Assembly (NCBI RefSeq): GCF_000233715.2
Contig: NC_021184.1
Coordinates: 868,001-932,000, forward strand
Direction: 5' to 3'
Source of the DNA: Desulfoscipio gibsoniae DSM 7213
GTDB lineage: Bacteria > Bacillota > Desulfotomaculia > Desulfotomaculales > Desulfallaceae
DNA: 64,000 nucleotides
Part shown: positions 1 to 8,115 of the stretch, piece after piece
How the letters are laid out: each line of letters begins with the position of its first letter
Position numbering within the stretch: the stretch's first letter is position 1
Notes under the pieces: model-generated
The model's database searches: none
The model's input: the letters and a program-made list of their open reading frames with translations, nothing else
What the model was told of the DNA's origin: nothing
Translations under genes and position numbers: made by a program

Positions 1-911
1 TCAAACAGTCTGATATCTTTTATGTTCTTTTCCTTGCCTTGATTATCTACGGCCTTGCCGTTAGTGGCATTAAACATCAGTTCCCGGGTATTGAGCTGAT
101 ATATAAGCTTGGCTTCCGGAGACTTACCGGCGTAATTGCGGTAGGGCACCTGGTATATCAATGCCATACCCAGTTCGTTAGTGGCCTTTTCAGTAAGCGC
201 CTTGGCCGGAACCGGTGTTCCTATAGCGGGCAGCTTAACCTCGGGCTGCCAGTTCATGTTGAAGCTGACAACCTTGCCCGAAAGGGCGTCCACGGAAACA
301 CGTATGCCGTCATAGTCGACTTTAATTCCGTTTTCCACTCGTGCCCAATAGAAGCGGTGTACTATATCTAAGTTGGGGAGGGGGTAATAGTGTTCTGTAG
401 GGCTTTTCTGCAGTTGCATGCTTTTAAAACGTTCGGGCTGTAGCTTTTGGACAAATTGTTCAGCAATCTTTTGAGCCTCCTGCTTTTGGATGATCCCCTT
501 TGTTTCCGCGGGCGTGTTATTGCGCCAGCTCATATTCAATATTTCGCCGGTATCGGCATCCAGGGAGACAGAATAGCCCGCCGGCATGCCCGGCCCGTGG
601 TACATTCTTTCATAATAATGTATCCGCCATATATTTCTGTCCTGATAGGGTTCGAAATCCAGTTGCATATCGGGCTTGCTTTCCCCGATTATTTCCGGGA
701 AGACGCTTTTGATAATCTTTAATGCTTCGTCTTCAGAAATTCTTGGCGAATCCTTTTTTTCCTCTGAAGTGGGCGGCAGTTTTATCGCTTCTGTAACAGT
801 TACCTCTTTGATTACAATTTGTGAAGCTGTCTGTTCCGCCGCTGCTGCGGTGGACATTAATAAAGAACCGAATAATAAGACCACTGAAAAACAGAGTGCT
901 TTTCTTCTCAT
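1..911 (-). CDS. Secreted PepSY/YcdB-like protein, C-terminus cut by window edge
   Basis: An open frame runs from ATG at 911-909 to the window edge without a stop, so at least 303 residues are present and the 3' end lies outside. A GGAGGAG ribosome binding site sits just upstream. Residues 1-25 form a typical Sec signal peptide (basic MRRK start, hydrophobic core, AAA end). The mature part carries two similar segments, around GYSVSLDADTGE and GIRVSVDALSGK, each followed by a short strand. This layout is typical of PepSY and YcdB/YcdC-type exported proteins of Firmicutes, some of which are thought to modulate peptidases or germination. The domain assignment is by eye; the exact role is unknown. 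Confidence 0.7.
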   Translation of the reverse strand, partial: MRRKALCFSVVLLFGSLLMSTAAAAEQTASQIVIKEVTVTEAIKLPPTSEEKKDSPRISEDEALKIIKSVFPEIIGESKPDMQLDFEPYQDRNIWRIHYYERMYHGPGMPAGYSVSLDADTGEILNMSWRNNTPAETKGIIQKQEAQKIAEQFVQKLQPERFKSMQLQKSPTEHYYPLPNLDIVHRFYWARVENGIKVDYDGIRVSVDALSGKVVSFNMNWQPEVKLPAIGTPVPAKALTEKATNELGMALIYQVPYRNYAGKSPEAKLIYQLNTRELMFNATNGKAVDNQGKEKNIKDIRLF

Positions 912-929
912 TTTCTCCTCCTTCTAAGG

Positions 930-1083
930 TATGGGGACACACCTTCTTAGCTTGGGTAGATCCCTTACTTTTGAATAAATGCACGAAGGAATGTCCCCAA
1001 TTGGTGTATGGGGACACACCTTCTTAGCTTGGATAGATCCCTTGCTTCAATACAAATTCACGAGGGAATTTCCCAATTGAGTC
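930..1083. repeat. Two tandem copies of a 77-bp repeat
   Basis: Two imperfect 77-bp units (930-1006 and 1007-1083) each begin with TATGGGGACACACC and continue with a shared TTCTTAGCTTGG segment. In the first unit GGGGACA (933-939) can pair with TGTCCCC (992-998), so each unit can fold into a long hairpin. The second unit has lost part of the pairing arm. The repeat lies upstream of the secreted protein gene and contains no convincing gene. It resembles the dispersed intergenic REP-like elements found elsewhere in this window. Confidence 0.7.
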
Positions 1084-1224
1084 TTAATTGGTTCAACCAT
1101 GGGTATTGTCTCCTGCTGAATCATTCACCTCCGTTCCGTGTGTGGGCATAAATACTCATATTAATAAGACGTAGAAGATATGATTTTTGTTGCACGTTCA
1201 TAACAAAAATTTCATATTTTGCCA

Positions 1225-1470
1225 TTACGGTGTTACCTGGGCATAACATGAAAATTCACCGTCTTTTATTTATAGCACAGTCACGTATTTTTCCGGATCG
1301 CCGTTGGCGTCGAAGCTTACTTTGCCGGACAGGGTGGGGAAATCTTCAATATTCATCTTCCAAATCGAAATCATTCTGTAGCAATGCCCTCTATAACCTT
1401 TGGGTGTATTCGGCTTTCAGGCGTTCACCCTTGCCTTCAAAAGCCGCCGCCTCGTCAATCACCTATTATA
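1225..1470 (-). pseudogene. Remnant of a LivK-type branched-chain amino acid binding protein
   Basis: On the minus strand the last 26 codons or so before a stop at 1280s read IEDFPTLSG, KVSFDANGDPEKYVTVL, then an in-frame TAA, then IKDGEF and VTP before the real TAA at 1227-1225. This is the usual C-terminal end of periplasmic binding proteins of the LivK/LivJ family, where the segment normally runs through without a stop. Further upstream a second piece in another frame reads VIDEAAAFEGKGERLKAEYTQRL, like the VIDD..YG.GLA..F stretch of the family. Frame change, internal stop and missing middle show that the gene is dead. No transporter partner genes are nearby. Confidence 0.55.
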
Positions 1471-1572
1471 AACCGGCTGGCCCCGTGGCTTATCCGCACC
1501 TCAAGATGAAATGCTTTATTACCGGGAATAGACTCTTGAATTAAACCACCTGTTTGTTTTATTTTCAAAAGA

Positions 1573-1622
1573 TTTGATTGTCAAACTAATTTGCATGTGC
1601 TATCATAATAGTTGAAATTCAA
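1573..1622 (+). promoter_or_regulatory. Promoter with two palindromes ahead of the MarR gene
   Basis: A -35 box TTGTCA (1578-1583) and a -10 box TATCAT (1601-1606) are separated by 17 bases. The palindrome TTTGA-TTG-TCAAA (1573-1585) covers the -35 box, and the odd palindrome TTGAA-A-TTCAA (1612-1622) lies just past the -10 box. Both share the TTGA/TCAA half-site, which suits binding of the MarR-type protein encoded directly downstream and hence autoregulation of the regulator-ATPase operon. Binding is inferred. Confidence 0.55.
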
Positions 1623-1667
1623 ACTATAATAAATTCTTACTATATAATAATCAAAGGAGGTGTGATC

Positions 1668-2087
1668 ATGAAATTCGTTGAAGAAATGACCGATGAACTG
1701 TTACATTTTTATAACGGCTTTGCTTCCTGGGAAAGCTCGGTAATCCGCAGCAGCGATCTGTCGGTCTCCGAGGCCCACGCCATTGAAGTGCTGGGACAGT
1801 ACGGAAAAATGAACATGAAGAGTCTGGCTCAAAAATTAGGTGTAACTACTGGAACCACCACGGTAACGGTGGACAGACTGGAGAAAAAGGACTATGCCAG
1901 GCGGGAATCAAGCAGGGAAGACAGACGGGTCAACCTGATTGTTTTGACGGACAAGGGCATGAAAGCATTTGAGGAACATCACCAATACCATCTCTGTTTG
2001 ACTGAACAAATGCTCTCCACCCTTTCCGATGCTGAAATCGAGCAACTGCTTAATACTCTCAAGAAAATAAATGCCGAAACTTTTTGA
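1668..2087 (+). CDS. MarR-family transcriptional regulator
   Basis: A 139-residue winged-helix protein. The recognition region reads SLAQKLGVTTGTTTVTVDRLEKKDYA, followed by the family's wing motif with the basic stretch RRESSREDRRV and the beta strand NLIVLTDKG. ATG 1668 was chosen because the AGGAGG site ends 7 bases before it, whereas the GTG at 1662 is too close. The stop is 32 bases before a heavy-metal ATPase gene on the same strand, so the two very likely form an operon. Metal ATPases are more often controlled by ArsR, MerR or CsoR proteins, so MarR control here is unusual. The ligand is unknown. Confidence 0.85.
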   Translation: MKFVEEMTDELLHFYNGFASWESSVIRSSDLSVSEAHAIEVLGQYGKMNMKSLAQKLGVTTGTTTVTVDRLEKKDYARRESSREDRRVNLIVLTDKGMKAFEEHHQYHLCLTEQMLSTLSDAEIEQLLNTLKKINAETF

Positions 2088-2119
2088 TAATTTTGCATTG
2101 GTGAAAGGGGATTAATCAG

Positions 2120-4024
2120 GTGATTGGTAGATATGCTAATGTTAGCAAGTACCGGGAATTACTGCAAATGAGAGAGTTCTACATGGTGCTGCTGGGCAGT
2201 TTTCTTATTATAACCAGTTATGGGCTTGGTGAAAGGGATTATCCGGTTCAGGCCAATATATTATCGCTGCTGGCCCTGGCGGTGCTGGGGGGGGCAATCA
2301 TTTTAGGGGCGGTTAAAGGGCTGCTGAAAAGGGAGCTTAATGTTGATGAATTAGTCAGCCTGGCTATGATTGCCTCGGTGTTGATAGGGGAGTACTTGTC
2401 TGCGGCAGTGGTAGCCTTGATTATGGTTTTGGGCTCATTAATGGAAGAGTTTACGGCTCAAAAAGCACGTTCCGCCGTTGATGCCTTAATTCGGCTAAAT
2501 CCCGGGCAAGCCACCGTAATTCGGGACGGTGCCGAAGTCTTAGTACCGGTGCGGGAAATTCGGTTGGGAGACATGGTCATGATTCGCCCGGGGGATAAGA
2601 TTCCCATTGACGGTAAGGTTATCCGCGGCAGTGCATCTCTTAACCAGGCTTCCCTAACCGGAGAGTCCCTGCCAGTGGATAAATTAACGGGGGATGATGT
2701 TTATGCGGGATCTGTCAGCTATTCCGGAATGATAGTGGTGGAAGTAAGCAAGGTGGGCGGGGAGACGACCCTGGGGAAGCTGATTAAGCTGGTTCAGGAT
2801 GCTGAAAGTCAGAAAGCCCCTGCTCTGCGGGTTACGGATCATTACGCTAAATACTTTACCCCTTTTATTATAGCCATCAGTTCCGCTGTTTATTTTTTCA
2901 CCGGGGATTTGCACCGGGCTATTACAGTGCTTATTGTAGGCTGCCCCTGCGCCTTTATTATTTCGGCCCCCACGGCTATCGTAGCGGCATTGGGCAATGC
3001 TTCCAAGAACGGTATATTAGTTAAAGGAGGCGCATTTTTAGAGGAACTTGCCAGGATTGATGCCGTTGTTTTTGATAAGACCGGCACCTTAACCACCGGG
3101 AGCATGGTGATTACCGGTACTAAACCTTTAAACGGGGTTTCGGATGATTATGTTCTTTCCATGGCGGCTGCGGCGGAAAAATATTCGGAACATCCTCTGG
3201 CCCGGGCCGTACTGAAGGCTGTAGAGCAAAGAGGACTTGTTGTAACTGAACCGGAATCATTTAATAGCATTCCCGGTCTGGGTGTAGAGGCGGTGGTTGC
3301 CGGTAAAAAAATTGTTGTGGGTGCTTTGACACCCGAAGAGAGGGTGGCGGAAGGGTTTTTAAATGCAGCGAATATTAATCCGGGGGTTAAAACTCTTGTT
3401 GTAACAGAGAACAATTCAATGATCGGGGAAATATATATAAGGGATAATATACGCCCCGGGGTCAGAGGTTTAATTAAAGCTCTGCAAGAATCCGGTCTTA
3501 AGAAAATCCAAATGTTGACCGGTGATGGTAATGAAGTTGCGGATCATGTCGCCGGGGCATGCGGAATAAAGGAGTACCGGGCTGAACTTCTGCCTGAGCA
3601 AAAGCTTAATCATATTAAAGAGCTTCAAAAATCTGGCTATAAGGTAGCTATGATTGGTGACGGTGTTAACGATGCCCCGTCTCTGGCCGCTGCAGATATT
3701 GGCATAGCCATGGGCGCCATGGGGACGGATGTGGCTATGGAAGCAGCGGATGTCGCTCTGATGGGGGACAACCTGGCCAGACTGCCGTATCTTTTGCAGT
3801 TGGGCTATTCTACTATGAAAACTATTAATTACAATATTGCTTTTGCCGTATTATTTAACTTACTTGCCCTGCTGGCTTCAGGAGCTGGTTTATTAAACCC
3901 GGTAATGGGGGCAATCACCCATAATATCGGGTCCGTACTGGTGGTGTTAAACTCGGCCCGGCTGATAAAGTTTCGGCTATATATGGCCGGAGTAGAGGAG
4001 CAGAGTGTTGAAAATTGTACATGA
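2120..4024 (+). CDS. P1B-type heavy-metal transporting ATPase without N-terminal HMA domain
   Basis: A 634-residue membrane pump expected to move a soft or transition metal ion out of the cytoplasm. Visible motifs in order are the actuator TGES loop (LTGESLPV), the membrane CPC motif (VGCPCAFIISAPT), the phosphorylation site DKTGTLT, the HP dipeptide (SEHPLARAV) and the hinge GDGVNDAPSL. The protein starts almost directly with the first membrane helices and has no CxxC metal-binding domain, so it is shorter than typical CadA, ZntA or CopA. The last helix reads HNIGSVLVVLNSARL, lacking the Asp usual in Zn/Cd pumps. Substrate is therefore uncertain among Zn, Cd, Cu or others. The GTG start is preceded by AAAGGGG. 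Confidence 0.9.
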   Translation: MIGRYANVSKYRELLQMREFYMVLLGSFLIITSYGLGERDYPVQANILSLLALAVLGGAIILGAVKGLLKRELNVDELVSLAMIASVLIGEYLSAAVVALIMVLGSLMEEFTAQKARSAVDALIRLNPGQATVIRDGAEVLVPVREIRLGDMVMIRPGDKIPIDGKVIRGSASLNQASLTGESLPVDKLTGDDVYAGSVSYSGMIVVEVSKVGGETTLGKLIKLVQDAESQKAPALRVTDHYAKYFTPFIIAISSAVYFFTGDLHRAITVLIVGCPCAFIISAPTAIVAALGNASKNGILVKGGAFLEELARIDAVVFDKTGTLTTGSMVITGTKPLNGVSDDYVLSMAAAAEKYSEHPLARAVLKAVEQRGLVVTEPESFNSIPGLGVEAVVAGKKIVVGALTPEERVAEGFLNAANINPGVKTLVVTENNSMIGEIYIRDNIRPGVRGLIKALQESGLKKIQMLTGDGNEVADHVAGACGIKEYRAELLPEQKLNHIKELQKSGYKVAMIGDGVNDAPSLAAADIGIAMGAMGTDVAMEAADVALMGDNLARLPYLLQLGYSTMKTINYNIAFAVLFNLLALLASGAGLLNPVMGAITHNIGSVLVVLNSARLIKFRLYMAGVEEQSVENCT

Positions 4025-4044
4025 GAACTGCTGAAGGGGAACTG

Positions 4045-4078
4045 ATCGGGAAAAACCAAAGACTTGGCTTTTCCCGAT
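4045..4078 (+). terminator. Hairpin after the metal ATPase gene
   Basis: ATCGGGAAAA (4045-4054) pairs with TTTTCCCGAT (4069-4078), with a further CCAA/TTGG inner stem. It lies 21 bases past the stop codon. There is no T-run after it, so it may stabilise the mRNA end or act as a weak terminator. Confidence 0.4.
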
Positions 4079-4321
4079 ACCGGAAAAAATGTTCATAATT
4101 TAAAGCTGGATCCTTTTTTAAAGCCAGGATTGGATAAAGCCTGGATTGAAAAAAGTAATTAGAATAGCAATTAGTAAACTAACAGATTAGAGGCCATTTA
4201 TGCTAAGACTTACCAGTGATGAGGCGGCCTGGAATTGGTCGCTTCCGAAGTATTTTACCAAATTATTTTGACTTTTTGTAACATGCCCATTCCCCAAACC
4301 GTCTTAGAAAGCGCAAAGCAA

Positions 4322-4343
4322 GACAAACGAAACGTCCCCCTGG
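4322..4343 (+). repeat. Family A REP-like repeat (copy 1)
   Basis: The core GACAAACGAAACGTCCCC matches copies near 12071, 14692 and 17690 and, inverted, near 11956, 12025, 14264, 16839 and 16874. It ends directly at the 3' end of the ABC ATPase gene. The family travels with the REP-associated transposase encoded at 16894-17646. Confidence 0.6.
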
Positions 4344-4344
4344 C

Positions 4345-5439
4345 TTACCCGGTTGCGCATGCCTGGCCCTTTATGAAATTGATATTTTTCCGGTCGAAGC
4401 CTAGAGTAACAGTTTTGTTTTCCCGCAGGCCAAGCTCAAAAAACCGGTTAGGAGTGATGTAGGCTGTAAAATTAACTTGCCCGGATTGTACTTTGACTTC
4501 GGAATAAACACCATTATTGGAAATGGTTAAGACAGTTCCCGTCAATTGATAATCGGTCTTAAGGGCGCCATTACCCACCACTATATCCTCCGGCCTTAAT
4601 CCTATGAAATACTTATTATTACCTCCGGTAGTTGGATGTTTGCCTGCACTTTGTTCTTCCGGCACCTGCATGTCAAGCTGCAGCACATCACCCAGCATCG
4701 CTTTACCATTGACCTGGTGCAGCGCAAATACGTTTTTCATACCTACAAATTCAGCTACAAATTGAGAGTTGGGCATTTTAAACACTTCTTCAGTAGTACC
4801 TACCTGCTGAACCTCGCCATTTTTAATTATGGCTACTCTTTCGGCCAGGGAAAAAACTTCACTGAAATTATGTGTAACCATTAAGGTGGTAATTTTTAGA
4901 GCGCTATGCAATGCTTTAATTTCCGCTTGCACTGTTTCTTTGGTATTGGTGTCTAAGGCACTGAACGGTTCGCCCAGTAAAAGGATATCAGGTTCCACAA
5001 TCAATGCCCGGGCCAGCGCTACCCGTTGTTTTTCGCCGCCGCTGAGATTATCGGGATAGCGCTTTAGCAGGTGATCGATACCCAGCATTTCCACAAGCAT
5101 ATGTAACATTTCAGGCTTACCTGCAACGTTCCGTTTTTTCTTAAATCTTAGCCCGTATTGAATATTGGCCAGTACATTAAGGTGCGGGAAAAGGGCGTAA
5201 TCCTGATAGACTATGGAAATATTCCTTTGCTCCGGTTTTAAGTGGGTAACATCCCGTCTGTGAAAAAAAAATCGCCCACCTGACGGCTGCTTAATGCCGG
5301 CGATAGTTTCCAAAAGCACTGTTTTGCCTGACCCGGTGGGGCCTAAGAGAGCAAAAAACTCCCCTTGATTAATGGTCAGTTGAATGTTTCGCAGGGCAAA
5401 TCCAAACAAATTTACGTTTAAATCACGTATTTCCAGCAT
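4345..5439 (-). CDS. wtpC: Tungstate/molybdate ABC transporter ATP-binding protein with altered Walker B
   Basis: A 364-residue ATPase of the ModC/WtpC type. It has Walker A (GPTGSGKT), a Q-loop (VYQDYALFPHLN), the signature LSGGEKQR and a C-terminal TOBE-like region of about 110 residues (GLRPEDI onward) that in this family senses oxyanion. The Walker B motif reads ILLLGEPFSALD: the usual Asp before the catalytic Glu is Gly, encoded by GGC at 4974-4972, one base away from GAC. The catalytic Glu remains. ATG 5439 is chosen for its AGAGGTG site; the gene overlaps the permease gene by 17 bases, indicating translational coupling. Confidence 0.85.
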   Translation of the reverse strand: MLEIRDLNVNLFGFALRNIQLTINQGEFFALLGPTGSGKTVLLETIAGIKQPSGGRFFFHRRDVTHLKPEQRNISIVYQDYALFPHLNVLANIQYGLRFKKKRNVAGKPEMLHMLVEMLGIDHLLKRYPDNLSGGEKQRVALARALIVEPDILLLGEPFSALDTNTKETVQAEIKALHSALKITTLMVTHNFSEVFSLAERVAIIKNGEVQQVGTTEEVFKMPNSQFVAEFVGMKNVFALHQVNGKAMLGDVLQLDMQVPEEQSAGKHPTTGGNNKYFIGLRPEDIVVGNGALKTDYQLTGTVLTISNNGVYSEVKVQSGQVNFTAYITPNRFFELGLRENKTVTLGFDRKNINFIKGQACATG

Positions 5440-6220
5440 CTCGCACACCTCTTTGAGCAATAACTCGCAATACAATAAATATAGCCAGCGATATAGCTAT
5501 TAAAATAGCGGAGACCGGTTTAGAATACTCCAGCCCGAAGGAATTAAACCGATCGAAAATTAAGGTGGGCGCAATCATGGGGTGGTAGGTAAGGATAATC
5601 ACCGCTCCAAATTCACTTATGGAACGGGCCCAGGTTAGAATCATCCCCGTTAATATGCCACGCCAGCCAACGGAAAAGGTGATCAGTATGAAGGTTTGCA
5701 TGTGAGTGGCCCCAAGGGTACGGGAGACGTACTCCAGTTTGGGCGATATGGCTGCAAATGAATCCTTGGCCGCGTTAATCAGTAAAGGCATACTTACAAA
5801 TGTCATAGCGGTGACAATGCCAATACGGGTACCAACAACCTCTAGTCCCAGGTTTTCCAGCAATCTGCCCAGCCAGCACTGCTGGCTTAAAACCGTTAAT
5901 AAAATAATGCCCACCACAGTATGAGGAATAACTATGGGAATATCGATGATGCTTTCCACCAATCTTTTGCCTCTAAATTCATTGCGGGCCAAAAAATAGG
6001 CAAAAGGTACACCAAAAATGAACACAATCATAGTAGTAATTGTGGCCGTGTATATACTGTTCCAAATTGCGGCCAACACTTCCCGATCTCTTAAAGTTTG
6101 CAATAGTATCTGGCCGTCAGTGGTGATTAATGAGTTGATTATTGGATACATAATAAATAGAAGAATTAAAAGGCCCAAAAAAGCAGAGGTTAAATATAAC
6201 TTCTCAGTTTTCAATTTCAT
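5423..6220 (-). CDS. wtpB: Tungstate/molybdate ABC transporter permease
   Basis: A 265-residue integral membrane protein with about six hydrophobic helices and the binding-protein-dependent permease (EAA-loop) region SRTLGATHMQTFILITFSVGW, followed by GMILTWARSISEFGAVIIL, which is close to the typical end of ModB/WtpB proteins. It should form the membrane channel with the overlapping ATPase gene. A gap of 241 bases separates it from the binding protein gene upstream; that gap holds an imperfect hairpin at about 6250-6280 (GCTGCCGGG with CCCCGACAGC) that could tune expression between the binding protein and the channel. Confidence 0.85.
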   Translation of the reverse strand: MKLKTEKLYLTSAFLGLLILLFIMYPIINSLITTDGQILLQTLRDREVLAAIWNSIYTATITTMIVFIFGVPFAYFLARNEFRGKRLVESIIDIPIVIPHTVVGIILLTVLSQQCWLGRLLENLGLEVVGTRIGIVTAMTFVSMPLLINAAKDSFAAISPKLEYVSRTLGATHMQTFILITFSVGWRGILTGMILTWARSISEFGAVIILTYHPMIAPTLIFDRFNSFGLEYSKPVSAILIAISLAIFIVLRVIAQRGVRDAGNT

Positions 6221-6461
6221 TATAATTAACCGTCCTATTAATTAATTTATGCTGCCGGGACGAATACCCCGCCCCGACAGCGCACTAGACAAATAGTAGT
6301 TGAATAAAAATAATACCATGTAAAGCCTGGCCGTTTACATCGGGATACTTTGAAAATAATTATTCATCCCACTGAGAGCGCTACGCTAAAAAGTAAGAGG
6401 ATCATCACCAAGACGTTAGGTTGCATTTCGATATGCTTTGCATTAAAAGCAGTCGTTACGG

Positions 6462-7475
6462 CTACCCGGTGATTTCCCGTAACTCCTCGGGCATGGCCTC
6501 TTCACCCTTTATGACTAGCGGATCTTCAATGGGCTGGCCATTGTCTTCCATTATTTTCAAACCTTTATCTTTGCTCAGCAAAAACTTTAAGAATTCAATG
6601 GCGTTCGCCTGGTTGGGTGCATTTTTTATCAGCGTGACACCGTATACAATTGGCATGCCCACCTGGGTAATCACTTCGCCCGGCTGTTTTCCGGTGGTAT
6701 CTACCGTGGCTTGTTTATAAAATTCGGCCTGGTTAAGATCGCTTAAATTAACCTGTGGCGGCAACTCGACATAAGGCATATTGTGCTGCTCGGCTACAGA
6801 ACGATAGATAAATAGGTAATCAAGAGCCCCGGATTCTACCATAGCCAGCAAGTCGGTTTCTTTGGGTCTGATATTGCGAGCCGGGCGCTTTTCATCTAAC
6901 TTTTGGTACAAATCAGATATTTGATAGTGTTCGGCAGCCAGCTGCCAAACCATCAGTGCCCGGTAGCCGCATGGGTCGGCGTTAGGATCGCTGTGCCCGT
7001 ACTCAACACCTTCCCGCAACAGTATTTCCGGCCAGTTATCACTGTTTATTTCATCCTTGTATTTACTGTGCTCCGAATACATGATAACCATTTCATTTTT
7101 AGCAAATAGCGCATTCCATTCTGCAAAATCGGGAATCAGCAAATTATCAATTACCGCATAGTCCGCCGAAGCAACTATGTCGGCAGGCTTGCCTAGATCG
7201 GTGACCTTTTTAGCACACTCACGGCTACCCGCAGCTTCTCTTTGTACATCCACGCCCGGGTGCAGCAGCTCAAATTCTTTTTCCATCTGGTCAAATGGCA
7301 CTGATAAACTACCGGCGTGGAAGATAATTAACTTGCCGGTTAGATTCGAAGACGCTTGTCCTTCATTGATCGGCTGATTAGAATTGTCAGCATCGGTAGC
7401 CCCGGAACAGCCCGCCACAAAGGCAATAGCTATAATTAGGTATAACAGTAACAGTTTTTTGCTAAGTTTAAGCAT
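6462..7475 (-). CDS. wtpA: Tungstate/molybdate-binding lipoprotein
   Basis: A 337-residue extracellular solute-binding lipoprotein: the signal peptide ends in the lipobox FVAGC, so Cys is lipidated. The fold start IIFHAGSLSVPFDQMEKEFE, followed by AAGSRECAKKVTD and DIVASADYAVID, is the hallmark of the WtpA/ModA-like oxyanion binders (Ser in HAGSL and the SADY region coordinate the anion). Asp, Glu and Tyr positions fit WtpA, which prefers tungstate, better than ModA. ATG 7475 follows an AGAGAGG site. The upstream leader carries two Moco/Tuco-type riboswitches, so cofactor level should control this operon. Confidence 0.88.
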   Translation of the reverse strand: MLKLSKKLLLLYLIIAIAFVAGCSGATDADNSNQPINEGQASSNLTGKLIIFHAGSLSVPFDQMEKEFELLHPGVDVQREAAGSRECAKKVTDLGKPADIVASADYAVIDNLLIPDFAEWNALFAKNEMVIMYSEHSKYKDEINSDNWPEILLREGVEYGHSDPNADPCGYRALMVWQLAAEHYQISDLYQKLDEKRPARNIRPKETDLLAMVESGALDYLFIYRSVAEQHNMPYVELPPQVNLSDLNQAEFYKQATVDTTGKQPGEVITQVGMPIVYGVTLIKNAPNQANAIEFLKFLLSKDKGLKIMEDNGQPIEDPLVIKGEEAMPEELREITG

Positions 7476-7539
7476 TTTTATAACCTCTCTTTCTTTTAAT
7501 TGCTGTTGCATATAACTAAGGCAACAATCGCTTCCTCAT

Positions 7540-7584
7540 AAAAAATAGGCCGGGTTTGCTACGCAACAAAATAACCCGGCCTAC
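7540..7584 (-). terminator. Intrinsic terminator of the proximal riboswitch
   Basis: Read on the minus strand, TAGGCCGGGTT (7583-7573) pairs perfectly over 11 bases with AACCCGGCCTA (7556-7546) and is followed by six T residues. It lies between riboswitch 1 and wtpA, the position expected for the expression platform of a switch that works by premature termination. Confidence 0.85.
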
Positions 7585-7605
7585 TATTTCTTGCACATGA
7601 TAAAA

Positions 7606-7704
7606 CCCTCCTTTCCGCACCGGGAGGCACGGTAGTTTCCCACCGCACCCTGTCGGCCCGCTCACCCTGGCCGTTCGTTGGCTGTAGGCGTCCGGGCTCG
7701 GAGA
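7606..7704 (-). promoter_or_regulatory. Moco/Tuco-type riboswitch 1 (proximal to wtpA)
   Basis: On the minus strand the segment starts with CTCCGAGCCCGGACGCC, contains GCCGACAGGGTG and GTGGGAAACTACCG, and ends with GCCTCCCGGTGCGGAAAGGAG-like conserved bases. These are the conserved blocks of the Moco RNA motif (compare GCCUCCCG and GGAAAGG in the E. coli moaA leader). CTCC at 7608-7611 and CTCGGAG at 7697-7703 close the outer P1 stem. The downstream genes encode a tungstate/molybdate transporter, so binding of molybdenum or tungsten cofactor and switching off uptake is the expected role. Which cofactor is bound cannot be told by eye. Confidence 0.82.
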
Positions 7705-7718
7705 ATATGTATTTATAT

Positions 7719-7755
7719 AAAAAACCCGCCATTGCGGGGAAAATGCAAAGGCGGG
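7719..7755 (-). terminator. Intrinsic terminator of the distal riboswitch
   Basis: On the minus strand CCCGCC (7755-7750) pairs with GGCGGG (7730-7725) and is followed by a run of six T. It sits directly after riboswitch 2 and before riboswitch 1, so each switch appears to have its own terminator. Confidence 0.75.
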
Positions 7756-7774
7756 CCGCTAAAGCCTGTCAATT

Positions 7775-7870
7775 ATCTCCTTACCGCAATGGGAGGCATG
7801 CCGGTTTCCCGATACACCCTGTCGGTCCAGCAGCCATAACGCCATGTTTTAGGCCGGCGGACTCGGAGAA
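7775..7870 (-). promoter_or_regulatory. Moco/Tuco-type riboswitch 2 (distal)
   Basis: A second copy of the same RNA motif lies about 70 bases upstream of riboswitch 1. It starts with CTCCGAGTCCGCC, contains ACCGACAGGGTG and GGGAAACCGG, and ends with GCCTCCCATTGCGGTAAGGAG-like blocks; CTCC (7777-7780) and CTCGGAG (7862-7868) close the stem. The sequence differs clearly from copy 1 in the variable stems, so it is not a recent duplication. The stretch from 7871 to 8115 upstream should hold the promoter, but I could not fix its boxes. Confidence 0.8.
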
Positions 7871-8115
7871 AGCATTCGTTTTGAGCATATTTTCTATATT
7901 TCTCCGTGGATTGCCATTATTCCTTTGTAAATGCTCAAAAGAATTTAACTTAAGAAGTTATGCCCATGTGCTGCGGTACCTATGCGGGTGTGCTTTGCTG
8001 TGCAACGCAACGATCATTGTCCAGCCTGCTAGGTGATCAGTGTTTTTTTAGGGTAGTCTTAATAGCTAGACCTGCAATTAGACATAAAAGCTTGATGCTC
8101 GTTAATATATTGAGA

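Noticed and set aside
1230-1544. Open frame of 104 codons on the plus strand
   Set aside because: It is antisense to the LivK-like remnant, which has real family similarity on the other strand.
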